A DNA stretch of 64,000 nucleotides from Sequoia sempervirens (lineage: Eukaryota > Streptophyta > Pinopsida > Cupressales > Cupressaceae). The stretch covers positions 22,781-86,780 of the forward strand of contig VDFB02018357.1 in assembly GCA_007258455.2 (NCBI GenBank), given 5' to 3'. Made by a program: the position numbers and the translations under genes. A model generated the notes under the pieces. That model was given only the letters and a program-made list of their open reading frames with translations. It did not search any database and had not been told where the DNA came from. The stretch's first letter is position 1. Every line of letters starts with the position of its first letter. Shown here piece by piece: positions 23,691-36,940 of this stretch.

Positions 23691-24259
23691 GTTGATTTCC
23701 AAAGACAAAAATTAGACTCGTATCATCAACAAATTTTCCTTGATGAAGATAAAGACATTGAGGATAACATTTGTGCTATGAAAATGGAGGAAGAGTATGT
23801 GTCTTTAAGAAGACCTTCTGATGAAGAGTATAAGTAGATGATTGTAGCCTTTATGGAACAAGCTAGGAATACTCACAACCTGAGAAGTAGGGTTGTTAAT
23901 TGTGATAAAGGTAAGCCTAGTAGCATGTTCATGAAGGAACAAAGTGAAAAGAAGGAGGGAGCTAAATTAGAAGAATTGTCCAAGTAAGATCTTGAGACCA
24001 AAGATAAATAAAGTAAGCGACAAAGAATTTGGGCCAAAAAGAATAATGTAGCCAAGAAATCTTGTGAAGTTGCTTCTCCTATTATGAATTACTAAACTTA
24101 AAAATCAAGTGCTGATCATGAGAAGAAACATGAGAAGAAAAATGTTGAGCAACAAAAGATTCAAGTGGAGGAATGTAGTATAACTCCTTATGAACTACCA
24201 AAGTATAATTTAGTTGATATGTTCTAGGTTCTCTCTCAAGTCAAAGTGACTATCCTATT

Positions 24260-24755
24260 AATAGAAATGATGAGAATAGATGAATATAAAAAAAAGGAAG
24301 TGATTTCCATCAATGATGCCACTAAATCATGTGAAGAAAAGGTGGCTACTCAATCTAATGATGAGATAATGGAGGGAGATATTGGTGAGATCCCTCAGAT
24401 TTATTTGGGAAGTACCATTATAGCATGCCCAAATAATATTTATCCATTCTATATAACTCTTATTATTGATGGTAAACTACTGGAGAATTATATGATTGAT
24501 TTAGGGGCTTCATCAAATATCATGCCAGTTGAAATAATGAAAGAGATGGGTCTCAAAGTAAATTGTGCATATGGAAAGTGCTACGCCATGGAATCAAGAG
24601 AGATCCTAGTTATTGGAGTCATCAAGGATGTTATATACAAACTAGCTTCTTTTCCTGATAAAGAGTTTATCATGAGTATAGTTGTGGACATCCCACCCAA
24701 CTATTGCATGTTGTTGTCAAGGAAATGGAGTTCCTCCATGGGAGGTAGCATGTAA
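24260..24755 (+). pseudogene. Ty3 aspartic protease domain
   Basis: The frame running to 24755 contains IPQIYLGSTIIACPNNIYPF, then YMIDLGASSNIMPVEIMKEM at about 24490-24545. The family consensus at the catalytic loop is D-S/T-G-A-S; here the Ser/Thr is Leu (DLGAS), so the enzyme would probably be impaired even if expressed. MGLKVNCAYGKCYAMESRE follows, as expected for a retropepsin-like fold. It lies downstream of gag and upstream of an RNase H domain. Confidence 0.85.
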
Positions 24756-24959
24756 TGTAATATGTCCTTTGAAAATTTTTTAATTGAGGTGAAGGACATC
24801 AAACTTGTGAGGGAACCAAGAGCTCCATATATCATTGAGTTTGTAGGAGAAGCAGACATAATTCATTTTGTAGACACTAGTATGGATAGCTTCAAAATTG
24901 AGGAGTTACAAGAAGAGGAGGAAAAAAAACCTTCACCTCTAGAAAGGGAAGTGTTGCAA

Positions 24960-25400
24960 CAAGCTAACAATGATTACATATGGAATATGAGGTTTTATGG
25001 AGCTTTCTCAAAGGAAGGAGTTGGTCCAGGGGTGATACTCATTTCCCCCAGTGGTAAGACTTTCAATTTTTTATTTCAATTACAATTTTCTTGCACAAAT
25101 AATGTAGTAGAGTATGAGGCCTTATTGTTAGGGTTGAGGTTAGCTAAGAAACATGGAATTAAAAATCTAAGAGTTATTGGAGACTCAAAACTAGTGGTTT
25201 CTTAGGTTAGAGGAAAGTATGAATCAAAGAATACTAGATTAAGGCAATATAGGAATGTTGTTTGAGATTCAATCAAGTAGTTTGATGCATTTGGCATTGA
25301 TTGGTTTGGTAGGATCAATAATAGAGTGGTAGATTTACTTTCCAACATAGCCTTGTTGCCAGATGATATAACTTTTGTTGACATTTCCAAGGTTGAAATG
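24960..25400 (+). pseudogene. Archaeal/plant-type RNase H domain located before RT
   Basis: WNMRFYGAFSKEGVGPGVIL, then LFQLQFSCTNNVVEYEALLL, then GIKNLRVIGDSKLVVS up to a stop at 25203, and after it VRGKYESKNTRLRQYRNVV and VVDLLSNIALLPDD. This is the second, plant-type RNase H (RVT_3-like) that marks Tat-lineage Ty3 elements. The Glu (EYEAL), second Asp (GDSKL) and last Asp (VDLL) are present, but the first catalytic Asp of the F-D-G-A motif is Tyr (FYGAF). Its position upstream of RT is unusual compared with the RT-RH-aRH order that I know. Confidence 0.85.
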
Positions 25401-25749
25401 CATATCAGACCTTTAGTTTCTAACAATATCAAGAATTGGAAAGTTTTTATGATGATGATGATATCTTGAAGCTTTTGCAATGCATTGATGAATATGAGGG
25501 TCAAGAAATTGATTTCGTAGCCTTTGTGGAGGAAATGTATGGTAAAGAGACTATATTTGGGAATGAGATTATCTAGTTGAAGACTAATAAGATTCCCAAA
25601 GGACTAGTAGCTTTGGAGAGGGTATTTGATGGCCTTGATGGAAGTAATGCTAAGAAAAAATCCACCCACAAAGAGGATATGGAGGAAGTGAATCTTGGAA
25701 CACAAAATTCCCCTAAGAAGGTGTATATTGGGAAGAAGATAAAACCATA

Positions 25750-26560
25750 GGTTAGAGAAATTTTGATTGCCTCATTGAGAAAATATAGACATGTATTTTC
25801 ATGGTCTTATGATGATCTGAAACCTTATAGAGAGGAGTTATTTCAACATGAAATAACTTTGAGGGAATATGCCAAGCCTTTCAAAGAAAATCAAAGACCA
25901 TTAATTCCACTTTGCAACCTAAGATACAGGAAGAGCTTTTAAAGTTGAGAGATGATAGGATTATCAAGCCTATTAGGCATTCTATTTAGGTTTCTAACTT
26001 GGTCCTAGTCAAGAAGAAAAATGGTGACATTCAAATTTGTGTAGACTTTAGAAACTTGAATGTGTCATCATTAAAGGATAATTATGATTTGACAAACATG
26101 GAAGCCATGTTACAAAAGTTAACTAGCTATGAGTTTCTATCTATGATGGATGGATTCTCAGGATAAAACCAAGTAATTATCAAAGAATTTGAGCAATATA
26201 AAATATCTTTCACTACTCCATGGGGCACTTATGTCTATGTTAGGATTCCATTTGGATTGAAAAATGTAGGGGCTACTTTTCAGAGAGCCATGGATGTGGA
26301 ATTTTCTGATTTCATAGACATATTTATAGTAGTATATCAAGATGACCTGACTATGTACAATAAAAAAGAGGAAGATCATTGTATTCATTTGGAGAAGGTG
26401 TTCAAGAAAGCACTTGAGTATGGGATTTCTTGAAATACTAAGAAATGTGTGTTTGGAGTGAAGGAAGGTAACCTATTGGGTCACATTGTGTCTAAGTATG
26501 GGATAAAAATTGATCCTGAGGGAGTAGCTACCATAGATAAAATTCCACAATGAAAAAATG
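25750..26560 (+). pseudogene. Ty3 reverse transcriptase domain
   Basis: Frames give REILIASLRKYRHVFSWSYD, then IQEELLKLRDDRIIKP, NLVLVKKKNGDIQICVDFRN, FLSMMDGFSG, ISFTTPWGTYVYVRIPFGLK and NVGATFQRAMD, then VVYQDDLTMYN at about 26330-26360. The YxDD box (here YQDD, often YLDD or YVDD) holds the polymerase aspartates, and the D of MMDGFSG is the third. In-frame stops (for example after FSG and SIS) show decay. LLGHIVSKYGIKIDPE closes the thumb region near 26520. Confidence 0.9.
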
Positions 26561-27000
26561 CTAAAGGTATTCAATCATTTTTTGTCGGATCAATTTCTTG
26601 AGAAGGTTTCTTACTAATTTTTTTGAGACCAAAAGACCTATCTCTAAGATGTTAAATAAGGGAGAAAAAGTGGTTTGGAGTGAGGAGCTGAGTGAGGCAT
26701 TCAAGAGCATAAAGTAGGCTATCAAAGAGGCTTCAATGTTAAAATATCTTGATTTTTCTAAACCAATGCATATCTTCTCCTTTGCTTCTTTCCATATTAT
26801 TGTTGCTATGTTTTTGTAACAAGAAAATGACGAGGGCTTTGAATAGCCCATTTCATTCTTTAGTAAGCCTTTACAAGCTGCGGAACTTAAGTATGACATG
26901 AATGAGAAGCAAGCATGTGCTTTAGTCAAGGATGTAAAGAATTTCAAGACCTATTTAATGGGAACTATAGTCATAGCCTTTGTGCTAAGTGCTATTGTGA
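26560..27000 (+). pseudogene. Ty3 retroviral-type RNase H domain
   Basis: GIQSFFGRINFLRRFLTNFF opens the connection region, followed by KVVWSEELSEAFKSIK, ASMLKYLDFSKPMHIF, ISFFSKPLQAAELKYDMNEK and QACALVKDVKNFKTYLMG. This is the standard RH adjacent to RT in Ty3 elements. The usual first Asp of the xxDAS motif is replaced (FSFASFH), and stops interrupt the frame. Confidence 0.82.
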
Positions 27001-27389
27001 AGGACATCTTCACTCAACAAGAAACTACAGGCAGGAGGTGTAGGTGAATTAACATGATCCAAGAATTTAACATTGATGTTTAGTTACCAAGTTAGTGAGA
27101 GGACAAGGTATGTCAAAGCTAATTTGGATGAGAATAACTTGGAGGAAAATCAAATAAATCAATTTGAATGTGTTGATGTTGCACCTATATGTGATATGAA
27201 AACATGTGGTTGGTATAGGAGAATAGTACAATATCTACAAACCATGCAATGCCTAGAACATATGGTTGATAATGAAAAGAGAACATTGAAGTTGCATGCC
27301 ATTATGTATGTTTTTTATTCATAATGAACTATGGTGGAGGACCCATAAGGTGTGTTGTTCAAATGTGTGGATGGTAAGTAGGAATAAAA

Positions 27390-28440
27390 ATCTTACAAGA
27401 AATGCACAATGGAGTGTGTGGTGGCCAATACATGGCTAAGACAACTACCCATAATATCTTAAGGGTAGGATTTTGGTGGCCCACTTCTTTTAAATATTCC
27501 CACAAGTTTGTTAAGACTTGTGATGACTGTCAGAGGTTTGCAAGAAAGTTGAAGTTCTTAGGAATTTTTCCACTTAGACCTATTTTAGTCCAAGCCGCTT
27601 TCCTACAATGGGGTATAGACTTCATTTGTGAGATATTAGACAAATCTAGTGGGGGGAATTCATGGATCCTTGTTGCAATTGATTATTTCACAAAGTGGGT
27701 GGAAGCAATCCCCACAAAGAAGGGAATAAATAAAGTTGTGATAGACTACCTGATGAACAACATTCTCATTAGATTTGGAGTTCTAGAGAAGATCAATTCT
27801 GATAATGCTATGTGTTTTAGGTCAAACAAGTTCAAGGATTTTTGTGACAAACATGGCATGCAAATTTCTTATTCTTCCCCTTACCATCCTCAAAGGAATG
27901 GTCAAGTAGAATATAGCAACAAAAGCTTAATGAAAATTATCAAAAGAGTGATTGTGAACAATGAGAAGGCTTGGGACTAGAAGTTGAAGCTTGCACTATG
28001 GGTTGACAGGGTTACTATAAAGAAAGCTACTGGACATTCACCATTTGGTTTGGTCTATGGTTTGGATACTAGACTTCCTCAAAATAATCTGCTAAAGATG
28101 TATAAGTTTGTGTAGGAGTATGATTTGAATATCTATGATGATATGCAATAAAGGATTGATAATATTATACAACTAGATGAAAATAGAAGATAACCTCATG
28201 ACAAGAATGTGAAAATTTAGTTGCAAGTTAAGCACTTGCATGACAAGAAAGCTTCTCCCAGAAAATTTGAAGTTGGAAGTATGGTGTTGATGTGGAATAC
28301 AAGGGCTTAGGATAAGGGAAAGCATGGAAAATTTGAGGCACTATAGCTAGGCCCTTATCTGGTATCCAACACACATGGTGAGGATCCTTACTTCCTTTAG
28401 AGCTTAACAGGTGAACTTCTTGAATTTCCAGTACATGGAT
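27390..28440 (+). pseudogene. Ty3 integrase
   Basis: The zinc-binding part (MHNGVCGG, THNILRVGFWWP, CDDCQ) begins at about 27402. The catalytic core has Asp in QWGIDFICEI, Asp in EKINSDNAMCF and Glu in RNGQVEYSNKSL (27600-27930), so the DDE triad survives. An open stretch runs to a stop at 27978. The C-terminal region then continues with further stops: TGHSPFGLVYGLDTRLP, KHLHDKKASPRKFEVGSMVL and a final GPYLVSNTHGEDPYF. No chromodomain is evident. Confidence 0.92.
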
Positions 28441-29399
28441 AGTTCTTAAAGCCATGTTTCTCTTGAAATATTCTCTTTTCCATTTACATTCTATAATCTT
28501 GTAAATTCTATATATATGTTGGTTTGCTTTGGTATGGTCCTCTTGCCTTGTCCAGGAAAGTCCTTTGTTTTTGGTCCTTGTGCTTGGTATGATTCAACCA
28601 TGAGATATGAAATATTTCCATACTGCAAGAGGTATGCATCACTAGTCGGAGCCACTAGTGGAGCCTTCAATATTTCATGTTCCACTGTTCTAAAAATGCT
28701 TTATCGTTGGTTTCCTCTTGGTCTTTCAAAGTTTAGGGTTTAGGGTTATATGTGGGGAGTTGTTTTACTTAGAATATTTTCTCCTTGGTCTTTTGGTCTA
28801 ATCCTTTCTTGACTTGTTGTGGCTCATTTCCAGATGGTTTAAAAAAACTTATGTTCTCGAGTCCATGAAATGACCGGTCCCTTATGGTTAGGGTTCCCCA
28901 CTTCTCATCTTATTGTGCATTTCCTCCTTTATTTTATAAGATTGAATTTTTAGCCTCTACATCCTTTGCACAAAATTTTTTAAAAATAACATATAAGAAC
29001 GTGCATAATTGATTCACTTAAGTTCTCATTCATCACCTTGCATATTGCTCATCGTAGATTATCTTTACACCACAGGTTTCCAATTAGAGATATGTGATGA
29101 ATTCTTCCTCTTTTGTATCGCTCAGCATAGATGGAGTTTAAACTTTAAGTTTCATAGTAGCAATGAGAAATGGAAGTGATTTAATTTGTATCACTGGTTG
29201 TTTCACTATTGCTAATTGGTTATGAATTCTAAGTCTTAAATTAGCGATATACAATAACCTTTAAAGTTCTTTGTAATTCCTTTCATCGCTCATCACAGAT
29301 GGATATGCACTTATCTTTTCCAGATTAGTGATGAGTGATGAGGTATTTTGTTCTAATGTTCCATCATTGATTTGAATTATAGTTGTAGGTGATGTTTCT

Positions 29400-29670
29400 T
29401 GATGAAGGAACAACCTCGGCTCTACCCCTTTCTAGCTAAAACTCACACAAAAACATAGGTTGATGCAGAAAAATGAAGAGAACACTTTCTTTTATTAATA
29501 AAATGACATTACAACATTACATTCCATTGAATGGGATTTCATTACACCATCTAAAAATCTACCAATCGAGAACAAATTTGCTTATAGCTGACTCTAATGA
29601 ATCTAGCCTCTCGTTCTAGTCATCTCTCTCTTCTTACAAGCCTTTTGCTTCGGGCTACTCTTCCACCACC
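29400..29670 (-). repeat. Truncated LTR of non-autonomous element 1
   Basis: The first ~270 bp match 31393-31665 (for example ATGAAGAGAACACxTTxTTTTA and TTACAACATTACATTCCAT); similarity then stops abruptly at GCCACCACCTCCCC. The remaining ~830 bp of this LTR are absent. Confidence 0.78.
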
Positions 29671-30826
29671 TCCCCAAAATGCATCTCTCATTCACCTCTA
29701 ATATTGTGGGATTTATCCCACCACAGTCTATCCACCTCCACCAATTTTCATCTGCACTTAACTCTACAATACCATGCAATCCCTTCTTTACATACAAATC
29801 ATTCTGAACTGTCTCATATGCATCCATGACCTTATCCATCTCAACATTATGAATTACCTCCTTCACTAGTAACACTACATCCAATTGTTCATCTTCACCC
29901 TTGGGTACGATGTTGTACTCCTCTCTTTGTATGCCTTCTAATAGACATTTTCTAGTTACAATCACTTCCTCATCTTCATTCACATCAATGTTAGCAGTAT
30001 AATCAAAAGATTCATCTTCTTCATCTTGCAACAAACTAGTAGTTACTACAATTCCCTTATCACATAAGAAATCATCAATTGATGTCCAGGAGAGATCACC
30101 ATACAGCCCAACATGCTTCCCTTCATTATTTTTAGTGGTAGTACCTTCAACTGCAAAAACACTCACTATTGCATTATCTCCTTCTGCCTTACTCTTATCA
30201 TACTCAAAATTATTACAAAAATCAGATGTTACCTCTTTCTTCTTCATGAATATCTTCACTGAATTGAATTCCATTATCTTTGTTGTTGTATTGAACAACC
30301 TCTCTATCTTTTCAATCTATTCTTCAAGAAGCTCTTCATCTTCATTAGGTTCTCCATCAAGCACTGGATTCTCATCCTCAACTGCTAAAATTCTTCCTTC
30401 ATTAGTAATATTTTCTTTAACCATTGCCACTTGGGTTTCCTCTTCTTAAAGGTCCTCCATTTCTCTCCACCTTTCAGTGGTTTCTACCACCTCTGGACCT
30501 TCATCCATTATTTCTTCCAATAGATATCATTCATTTTCAGCTTTTAGTTCCTCAACCTGTACATCCTCCTCCTCGGTGTCATATGAAAGACACTCTATTG
30601 TAGCCTCTTTCCTTTCTTCAATTAGAACATCATTAAAAGGATAAAAATTACCTTCAGCTCTTGTCTTCTTTTGTTTCCATCCTCTTATCATGAGCTCCAA
30701 TTCATTTAATTGTTGTTGCAATTCCATCAATTCATTTTCTCAAAATCTCTTTTTGATTTCCTCTATTATGAGAATCCTTGGAACCCATCTAATGACAAAA
30801 GTCTTCTTTCCCTTTATCTTTTCCAT
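29603..30826 (-). pseudogene. Acidic coiled-coil protein ORF of non-autonomous element 1
   Basis: From an ATG at 30826 the minus strand reads MEKIKGKKTFVIRWVPRILI. It then gives ELMELQQQLNELELMIRGW (30730-30670, probable coiled coil), a long Asp/Glu-rich middle, and an uninterrupted 231-codon end (30298-29603) with SFDYTANIDVNEDEEVIVTR and ENWWRWIDCGGINPTILEV. Stops fall at about 30740, 30530 and 30450. No zinc knuckle or enzyme motif is visible. A shorter relative lies at 41050-42100 in element 2. A gag-like or accessory role is inferred only from its position inside an LTR element. Confidence 0.6.
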
Positions 30827-31392
30827 TTTTTAGCCCTCTCTAAGCCATAACAACACAAATATTTAACCCCCAGGTTTCACAAATGTAAATTGCCTCCCAT
30901 TCGGTGATATTTTTACAAAACCCTCTTTCAATATTCACCAATATTATTGTAATTTTCCTTCAGTTCAGCGATCTATTTACAAATCCTCAACTCCTTCAGG
31001 TGTTATCCACACACTCTCAATGCTCTAATAAACCTTTAAACCCTCATTTTTGCATATGTGAACTACCTCACATTTGACAATCTATTCACAACTTCAAGAA
31101 ATATCTCATCTGCACAACCATCCTCTACCCAACAAAGACCCTAGAAGATGACTTCCTCTATCCACCTTCTCTTTCAGTAGAGGAACTCTACACCTTCTAC
31201 CCAACTTTATCTTTGCTAGAGGATAGCAGTTATGAACCCTCTTTCATTCCTGCAACAAACATGCTTTCTGCAACTCTTCTTAGCTCTTCACCCACAGGTC
31301 TTCTAGCTTCAACCCACACTCATGAGTCATACCGCAAATGCCTCACGTTTGATGCTCTATTACAGACTTAGGAAAACTAGCTCTAATATACT

Positions 31393-32494
31393 TGATGAAG
31401 GAGCAACCTCGACTCTGCCTCTTTCTAGCTCAAACTCACACAACAACATAGGTTGACATAGCAAAATGAAGAGAACACATTATTTTATTAATAAAATGAC
31501 ATTACAACATTACATTCCATCGAATGGGCTTTCATTACATCATCTATAAATCTTCCAACCGAGAATAGATTCACCTACAACTGAATCTCACAAATCTAGC
31601 CTCTCATTCTAGTCGGCTCTCTCTTCTTACCAACCTCTTGCTTTAGGTTACTCCGCCACCACCTCCCCTCTTCCTAGTCTCAGGCTATCTCTTTATATTG
31701 TATTCCTCCTCCATGTCGGCCTTGATGTCCTTCTCTCCTGTTGTCATAGTACCACCATGTTGTCCAATGGTCACTTAGATTTTACTAACAGTTACATGGT
31801 TATCTGTATCGTCAATTCTTATTTGTTCCCTATTAATTCGTCTTCCAATCATTTGTTGCATGCCCATAATACTAGTTGACCTAGTCTATTAGCAAAATGG
31901 ATGTGAATCAATGAATGCTAACATGTCATGTGTCTCCATTGGTTTCATCCATTCTACCAACTCCCTATTTAGTCAACCATCGCATCATTCAGGTCTCTAC
32001 CTCCATTGGAATGTTGCCAAGACTCTAGAAGATCTCACTCCGATGTCCCCATGTCACCTCGATAAGCTCAATTAGATAATTTTTTTGTAATTTTGAAGAC
32101 ATAAGAAGATGTCACACTGAACCCTATATGCCACATCGACATTGCCACCACCACATCATCGTTGAGACTTGTATTTTCGAAGAGACATCCATAAAAATCC
32201 CACCGACAAGCTTGACTCTCGCCAACAACAAAATGGATCACCAAGTTGGGGAGTTAGAAAATTTGAGAACCCCCTAACATAGGTTCAGAAATCTCAAAAA
32301 ACCATGATTCGCTAATTAACTCCATCCACTAAGTCGCTAAGTTAGGAAGTTAGGGAACTTGTGAACCCCTGCGACTTGAATTAGAATAATTTAGAAGTCT
32401 ACGACTGCTCACAACCTTGGACCTTATTTGAAACAAACAAACACAAAATTTTGATGATGCAAGATTTATCTTCACCTTGGATGCTCCTACATCA
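31393..32494 (-). repeat. Full-length LTR (1,102 bp) of non-autonomous element 1
   Basis: It is bounded by TGATGAAGG and CTACATCA and directly abuts the TTTCT target duplication at its right end. It is the 5' LTR in the element's own orientation. Confidence 0.82.
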
Positions 32495-33426
32495 TTTCTT
32501 GTGCCTTTGATTTTGAAATAGGTACACATGGCTTGATCTTGTTCCATCACCACTTCTCTCCCATTGCTGATATGAGTTAGATATTGACATATGGATTAGC
32601 GATGCTCAATGTGAGATGAATATATTCAAAGGAATACCTTGATCCAATGGTTGAGATATTATCACGTGGGTGTTCACATTGCTAATAGTATTCTTAAAAG
32701 AAGAAGCACATCCACGATGAGCGATAGAATGTTAATTCTATTGGCCATTGAGCCACTTTGAACTATCATGGATACATGTGAAGATCTAAAGAGTAAATTA
32801 GCGATGAGCGATGGATGTAAAATGAAAGGTGAATAAGGAAAGTAAAGGACTATGTGACAACATTTGGAGGGAATCACTAAAAGTTAAAAAGAAAAGCAGT
32901 GAGTTGAATGGGGAGACAATAACATTTTTAAAAATAAAATTATCAAATGAACAATATTTAAACTCAAACGGCTAAGTGTCAGCTCATTCACGCGAGATTT
33001 CTATTAGCCATTAATGGTGATACACTCCATCCAATGGCCATAAGGAAGGTATTTGGCTCATTTCTTCACACAATTGTAATCATTTAGGAGAAAAAAACTA
33101 ATCAAGTTCAAGTAAATGATGTGAAGGGCTCCAACAAATAGTTGTAGAAGGAAATAACAAAAAAATCTATCGGAGTAAGCAAACAATCAAACTTTCTATG
33201 TCAATTGCATTGAATTGAGTTGGTTTGGGTTAGCAAGAAGTTTGAGAATTCTAAATGCTTAAAGCTTACTATGGTTTATCTATTGTGCATTTTCAAATTG
33301 GGTTAAGTGAGATTTGCTTGAGGTCTAGGAGAGTTTTTATTATGCAAACCTATTTCTTAAAAGTACAAACCAATAAACTCTTATGTGAATTGAATTTGCA
33401 AACCCTAGTTTTGATACACTGAGTAA

Positions 33427-36400
33427 ATGAGTGAGCTTGGACCTAGTGAGTCTAGCATCAGGCCTAAAAGAAAACCTAAGAAGACCCAAGACCGAAGATG
33501 TTACATTAGTGGCTAAACCAAGTGCACTTGAAGCACCTAATCCAACGCTAAATGTCCCTGCGACATCTCTAAAGCCAAAGGGTGAGAAAAGAACACATGC
33601 TAGATTCATGGAGGGTGCCTCTAAAGAAATAAAAGAGGGTGGGTCACAAATTGGCAAGAGACCTACTGGAGAGGTTGTTGTAACAAGTAGATTAATTGAA
33701 TTGGAGACCCAACTCAGCCACATAATGGATGGGAATTGTTTCTCTATGCTTTCAATAGGAGAAATGCCAAGCAACTAGCAAGGTATCTATGGAGTCTAAA
33801 CCTTGGGAAGCTTGTTGTTCCCAAAGTGTTTGTGGAAGTAGATGTAATGATGGAATTGGCTTATCATTACAATCCCAAAGATAAGAAGATCAAGAGTGAG
33901 AATGGGACTTTGATCCTTGAAGTAACAAGTGATAAACTTGTAGAGGTGTTCAAGTTGAACCCTAATTATATAGTTAGCATCAACAATATAGATTTTTATA
34001 AAGAGTATGAACAAAACAAATTTGCATACATGAAGAATATGCTTGCAAGGCATAGCAAGGGCCATAAGGGAGGATTTGGTCCAAAGGAACTTGAGCCCTT
34101 CGAATGTGAATGGTTTGTCAACTATTTCAAGAACACATATTATTGTTTAAATCAGGTTTTGTCTTGTAGCTTTGATGCTATAATAGCCACTGAATTTTTG
34201 GTGATGGTGATAGGCATACAAAACCCAAATTCAAACAAGGGTTTTCATTATGTTGCCTAAATTGTAGAACAAATAAACAATTATTTGATCAGTTTGAAGA
34301 AAGGGAATTTCCCTTTGGTTTTTCCACATTATTCTCTATTAATGCATTGCTTCTATTTGTGGGACAAGAAAAATGGAAGAAGAAGTTGAAGTTGAGGAAA
34401 AATGTAATGAGAATAATGACTTATCTTTCCAAATGTGGACATATATTTGGGACCAAAATTGTCCCCATTCAAACTATTTGTTATTTGGCAATGTTATTAA
34501 ATATGGTATCTTGCAAAGTTTGGGTGCTACACCCATGTACAATTTTTCAAAATTAATTAGGGATATCATGCACCCTAAAGATGTGGAAGGAACAAAATAA
34601 AATCACAATTGGGATGACTAGCTTCTACATTTAGAGTACACTCTAATTAGGGCCTATGGAGCTAAGGTGACACCACACTGTCTACCCTTGTATGTTTCTA
34701 ACAGATTAGCATTCATGGAGGTGATGTGGCATCTAGATTTTATGGATAAGGAGCTATTTAGAACTCCTAGGAAAGGTTCTATAGTTGTGCCACAATGTGG
34801 CTTTTCTTACTCCAAAGCCACCGCCAAAGTGGCATATGAAAAATTTAGAATAATGGTGAATAACCTCAAGACCTATTGATGAGGTTAGGAGTTTTGAACC
34901 AGAGGGGTTTTTCAATGAAAAAAGAAGAAGCAAGGGTCTATCTAGATTATCCCACCAATTCCTATATATAGATGATGTTTTGAGAAATTTGGCAAGTGAT
35001 GGAGTGGTCATTTCAAGAAAAAGGGAATGGACTTCCATATGTGACATTGAGGAAGATATCATTAAAAGAAATGTTTTATATGTAAGTCCATATGTGGCAA
35101 TTGAGGACCCTTTTGAAAGGGATTTTACAAAATTGAATGATTATCAAAGTGGATAATTTAAGGAAAAGGTTAAGGAAGTTGTTGAGAGAGCACAAGCTCT
35201 CCTAGAGCCACAACCTCAGACCATGGATGTTTTAAAGCAACATGCAAAATTTCAAGGAGGGGATGTTGAAGTGATTGGGGGAGAACAAATGGCAGAGCAT
35301 GTGCTTAGTGATGAGGAAGTGGAGATAAAATTTCCCTATCTTAAAAGATTAATGATGCTCTTGATTCAGATATCCCCTAGGATAGAATAGTTAAATGGGA
35401 GTATGATGAAAGGACCGATGATGATCCAAGGATCAAGGCCTATGATGAATTCCTTGCTAATGATGTATATTTGAAAATAGAGAAATTCAAGGATTTATTA
35501 TTCAATAGATATGAAAATAAATAAAAGAGAGGATCGAACAAGCTAAAGCTGGTATGAATCCATCTCAACAAAAAGAGGAAAAAAAGGCAAAGGAAGAAAA
35601 AATCATGGCTAAGATTGTAACCATTGCTCCTACATAAGCCAAATTTTTTTTTGAAGTGGGATAATGTTGATTCCTAGATGTACCCTCACCTCAGCTATTG
35701 CACTTGATGCAATAAGCAGAGACCCATAGGCCTTTGTACTTGAGGAAAATTTTGACAATTGGGTGTTTGGGTTTGTGTATAGTCCAAAATTGTACAATCT
35801 TGAAATTTGGTCTATGACACCCAACATTAGAAAACATGAGGTTGTTAGGCCTGAGAAGAAGTCATTCATTCAATGGTGGTGAAAATAGTTGTAGATATAT
35901 CTCATGTTCAAGTGGAAAAATTGGTTGTACATGCTACAATGCTTAGTGTTGATACACCACATATCTCTCAGAAGAAATATGATGCCTTATTAAAGGATTA
36001 AAACAAAGCTTTGGATGAGATTAATAAGATGAGAGCGACTATTTAGGATATCCAATCAATAAGAGAATTTTCATCACCCTCCTCTTTAGATGTGTCTACA
36101 CAAGAAAGGGAAACATTAGCATTGAGGATTTAGATTTTGAAAAAAGAATTGGAAACAAAAAAGGAAAACACAAAGAAGGCCAAGATAGAAATAGTTAAAG
36201 AGGCCAATGATGTCTTTGAAGATGTAATAAAACACAGGGTAACAAAGTTGGTGAACATAGTTGATGATGTATGGGCTGCATACAAAAATATCCATGAGGC
36301 CAACATCAAATATTTGCAGGTTCAAAAGGATTTCCAAACTGAGTGGAGCAAATGGAACACCAGGGTGGGAACACTAAAGGAAATGATATGTCAAATGAAA

Positions 36401-36940
36401 GAAGATCCTAAAGCCCCTACTAACCTTCCTGATTTGCTAAAGGAAATTGGTCTTGTTAATGAGATAACAAATTTACATGGAAATTTAGGAATGCAACTCC
36501 AAAACAAATTAAGGATGTTTAGAGAAATGGAAGGGAATGGTATGCCTAACATATTGAATGATAAGGGATAAATAAAGGATTTTTATAAGTGGAAAGAGGA
36601 GTTAGGATATTTTGTACCTTAGGCTAAGATGATGCTAAGTGTTACTAATTATTCCATTTTGAATCCCAACATTGATAATATGATTGGTGTTGAAGTAAGG
36701 TTGGAGACTTTCATTAAAGAATCTAGAGCTTTAATTGATACAAGATATTATAATTAACATGATGCAAAGATATAGAAGTTGCTAGATGAAAAATGGCTAG
36801 TTGAGGATGAGTATAGCATATGGCTAGAAAATTTTATAGATTGAGCATGTGTTATGAAAGTTAATGACAAACATGGTGAATAACAGATGGGAGAAAACAC
36901 TGCATAGCTTGGAACTAGTATCAATTAGGCTTTTGCTAAA
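33427..36940 (+). pseudogene. LTR-embedded long ORF, copy B (unknown function)
   Basis: An ATG at 33427 opens MSELGPSESSIRPKRKPKKT, a basic N-terminus. After a shift come GEKRTHARFMEGASKEIKEG, then FVEVDVMMELAYHYNPKDKK and NGTLILEVTSDKLVEVFKLN (33820-33960), FGPKELEPFECEWFVNYF, and LYVSNRLAFMEVMWHLDFMD (34685). Beyond 34880 are LSRLSHQFLYIDDVLRNLAS and RDFTKLNDYQSG. An open 144-codon stretch at 36137-36571 is Lys/Glu-rich and probably coiled coil. The order matches copy A along its whole length. The two copies have different disabling changes, so both decayed after duplication by retrotransposition. I cannot assign a function. Confidence 0.7.

Larger units (their letters stand above)
29400..32494 (-). 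mobile_element. Non-autonomous LTR element 1, nested in the 3' LTR
   Basis: It starts TGATGAAGGAACAACC and ends GATGCTCCTACATCA, with the 5-bp duplication TTTCT at 29395-29399 and 32495-32499. Removing it rejoins sequence matching 15132-15150 in the other LTR, which proves the insertion. The full LTR is 31393-32494; a shortened relative of its first ~270 bp is at 29400-29670. The coding strand is minus. There is no protease, RT or integrase, so mobility would need proteins in trans. The region left of 31393, reverse-complemented, reads ATATTAGAGCTAG, a poor initiator-tRNA-Met-like site. Confidence 0.85.
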
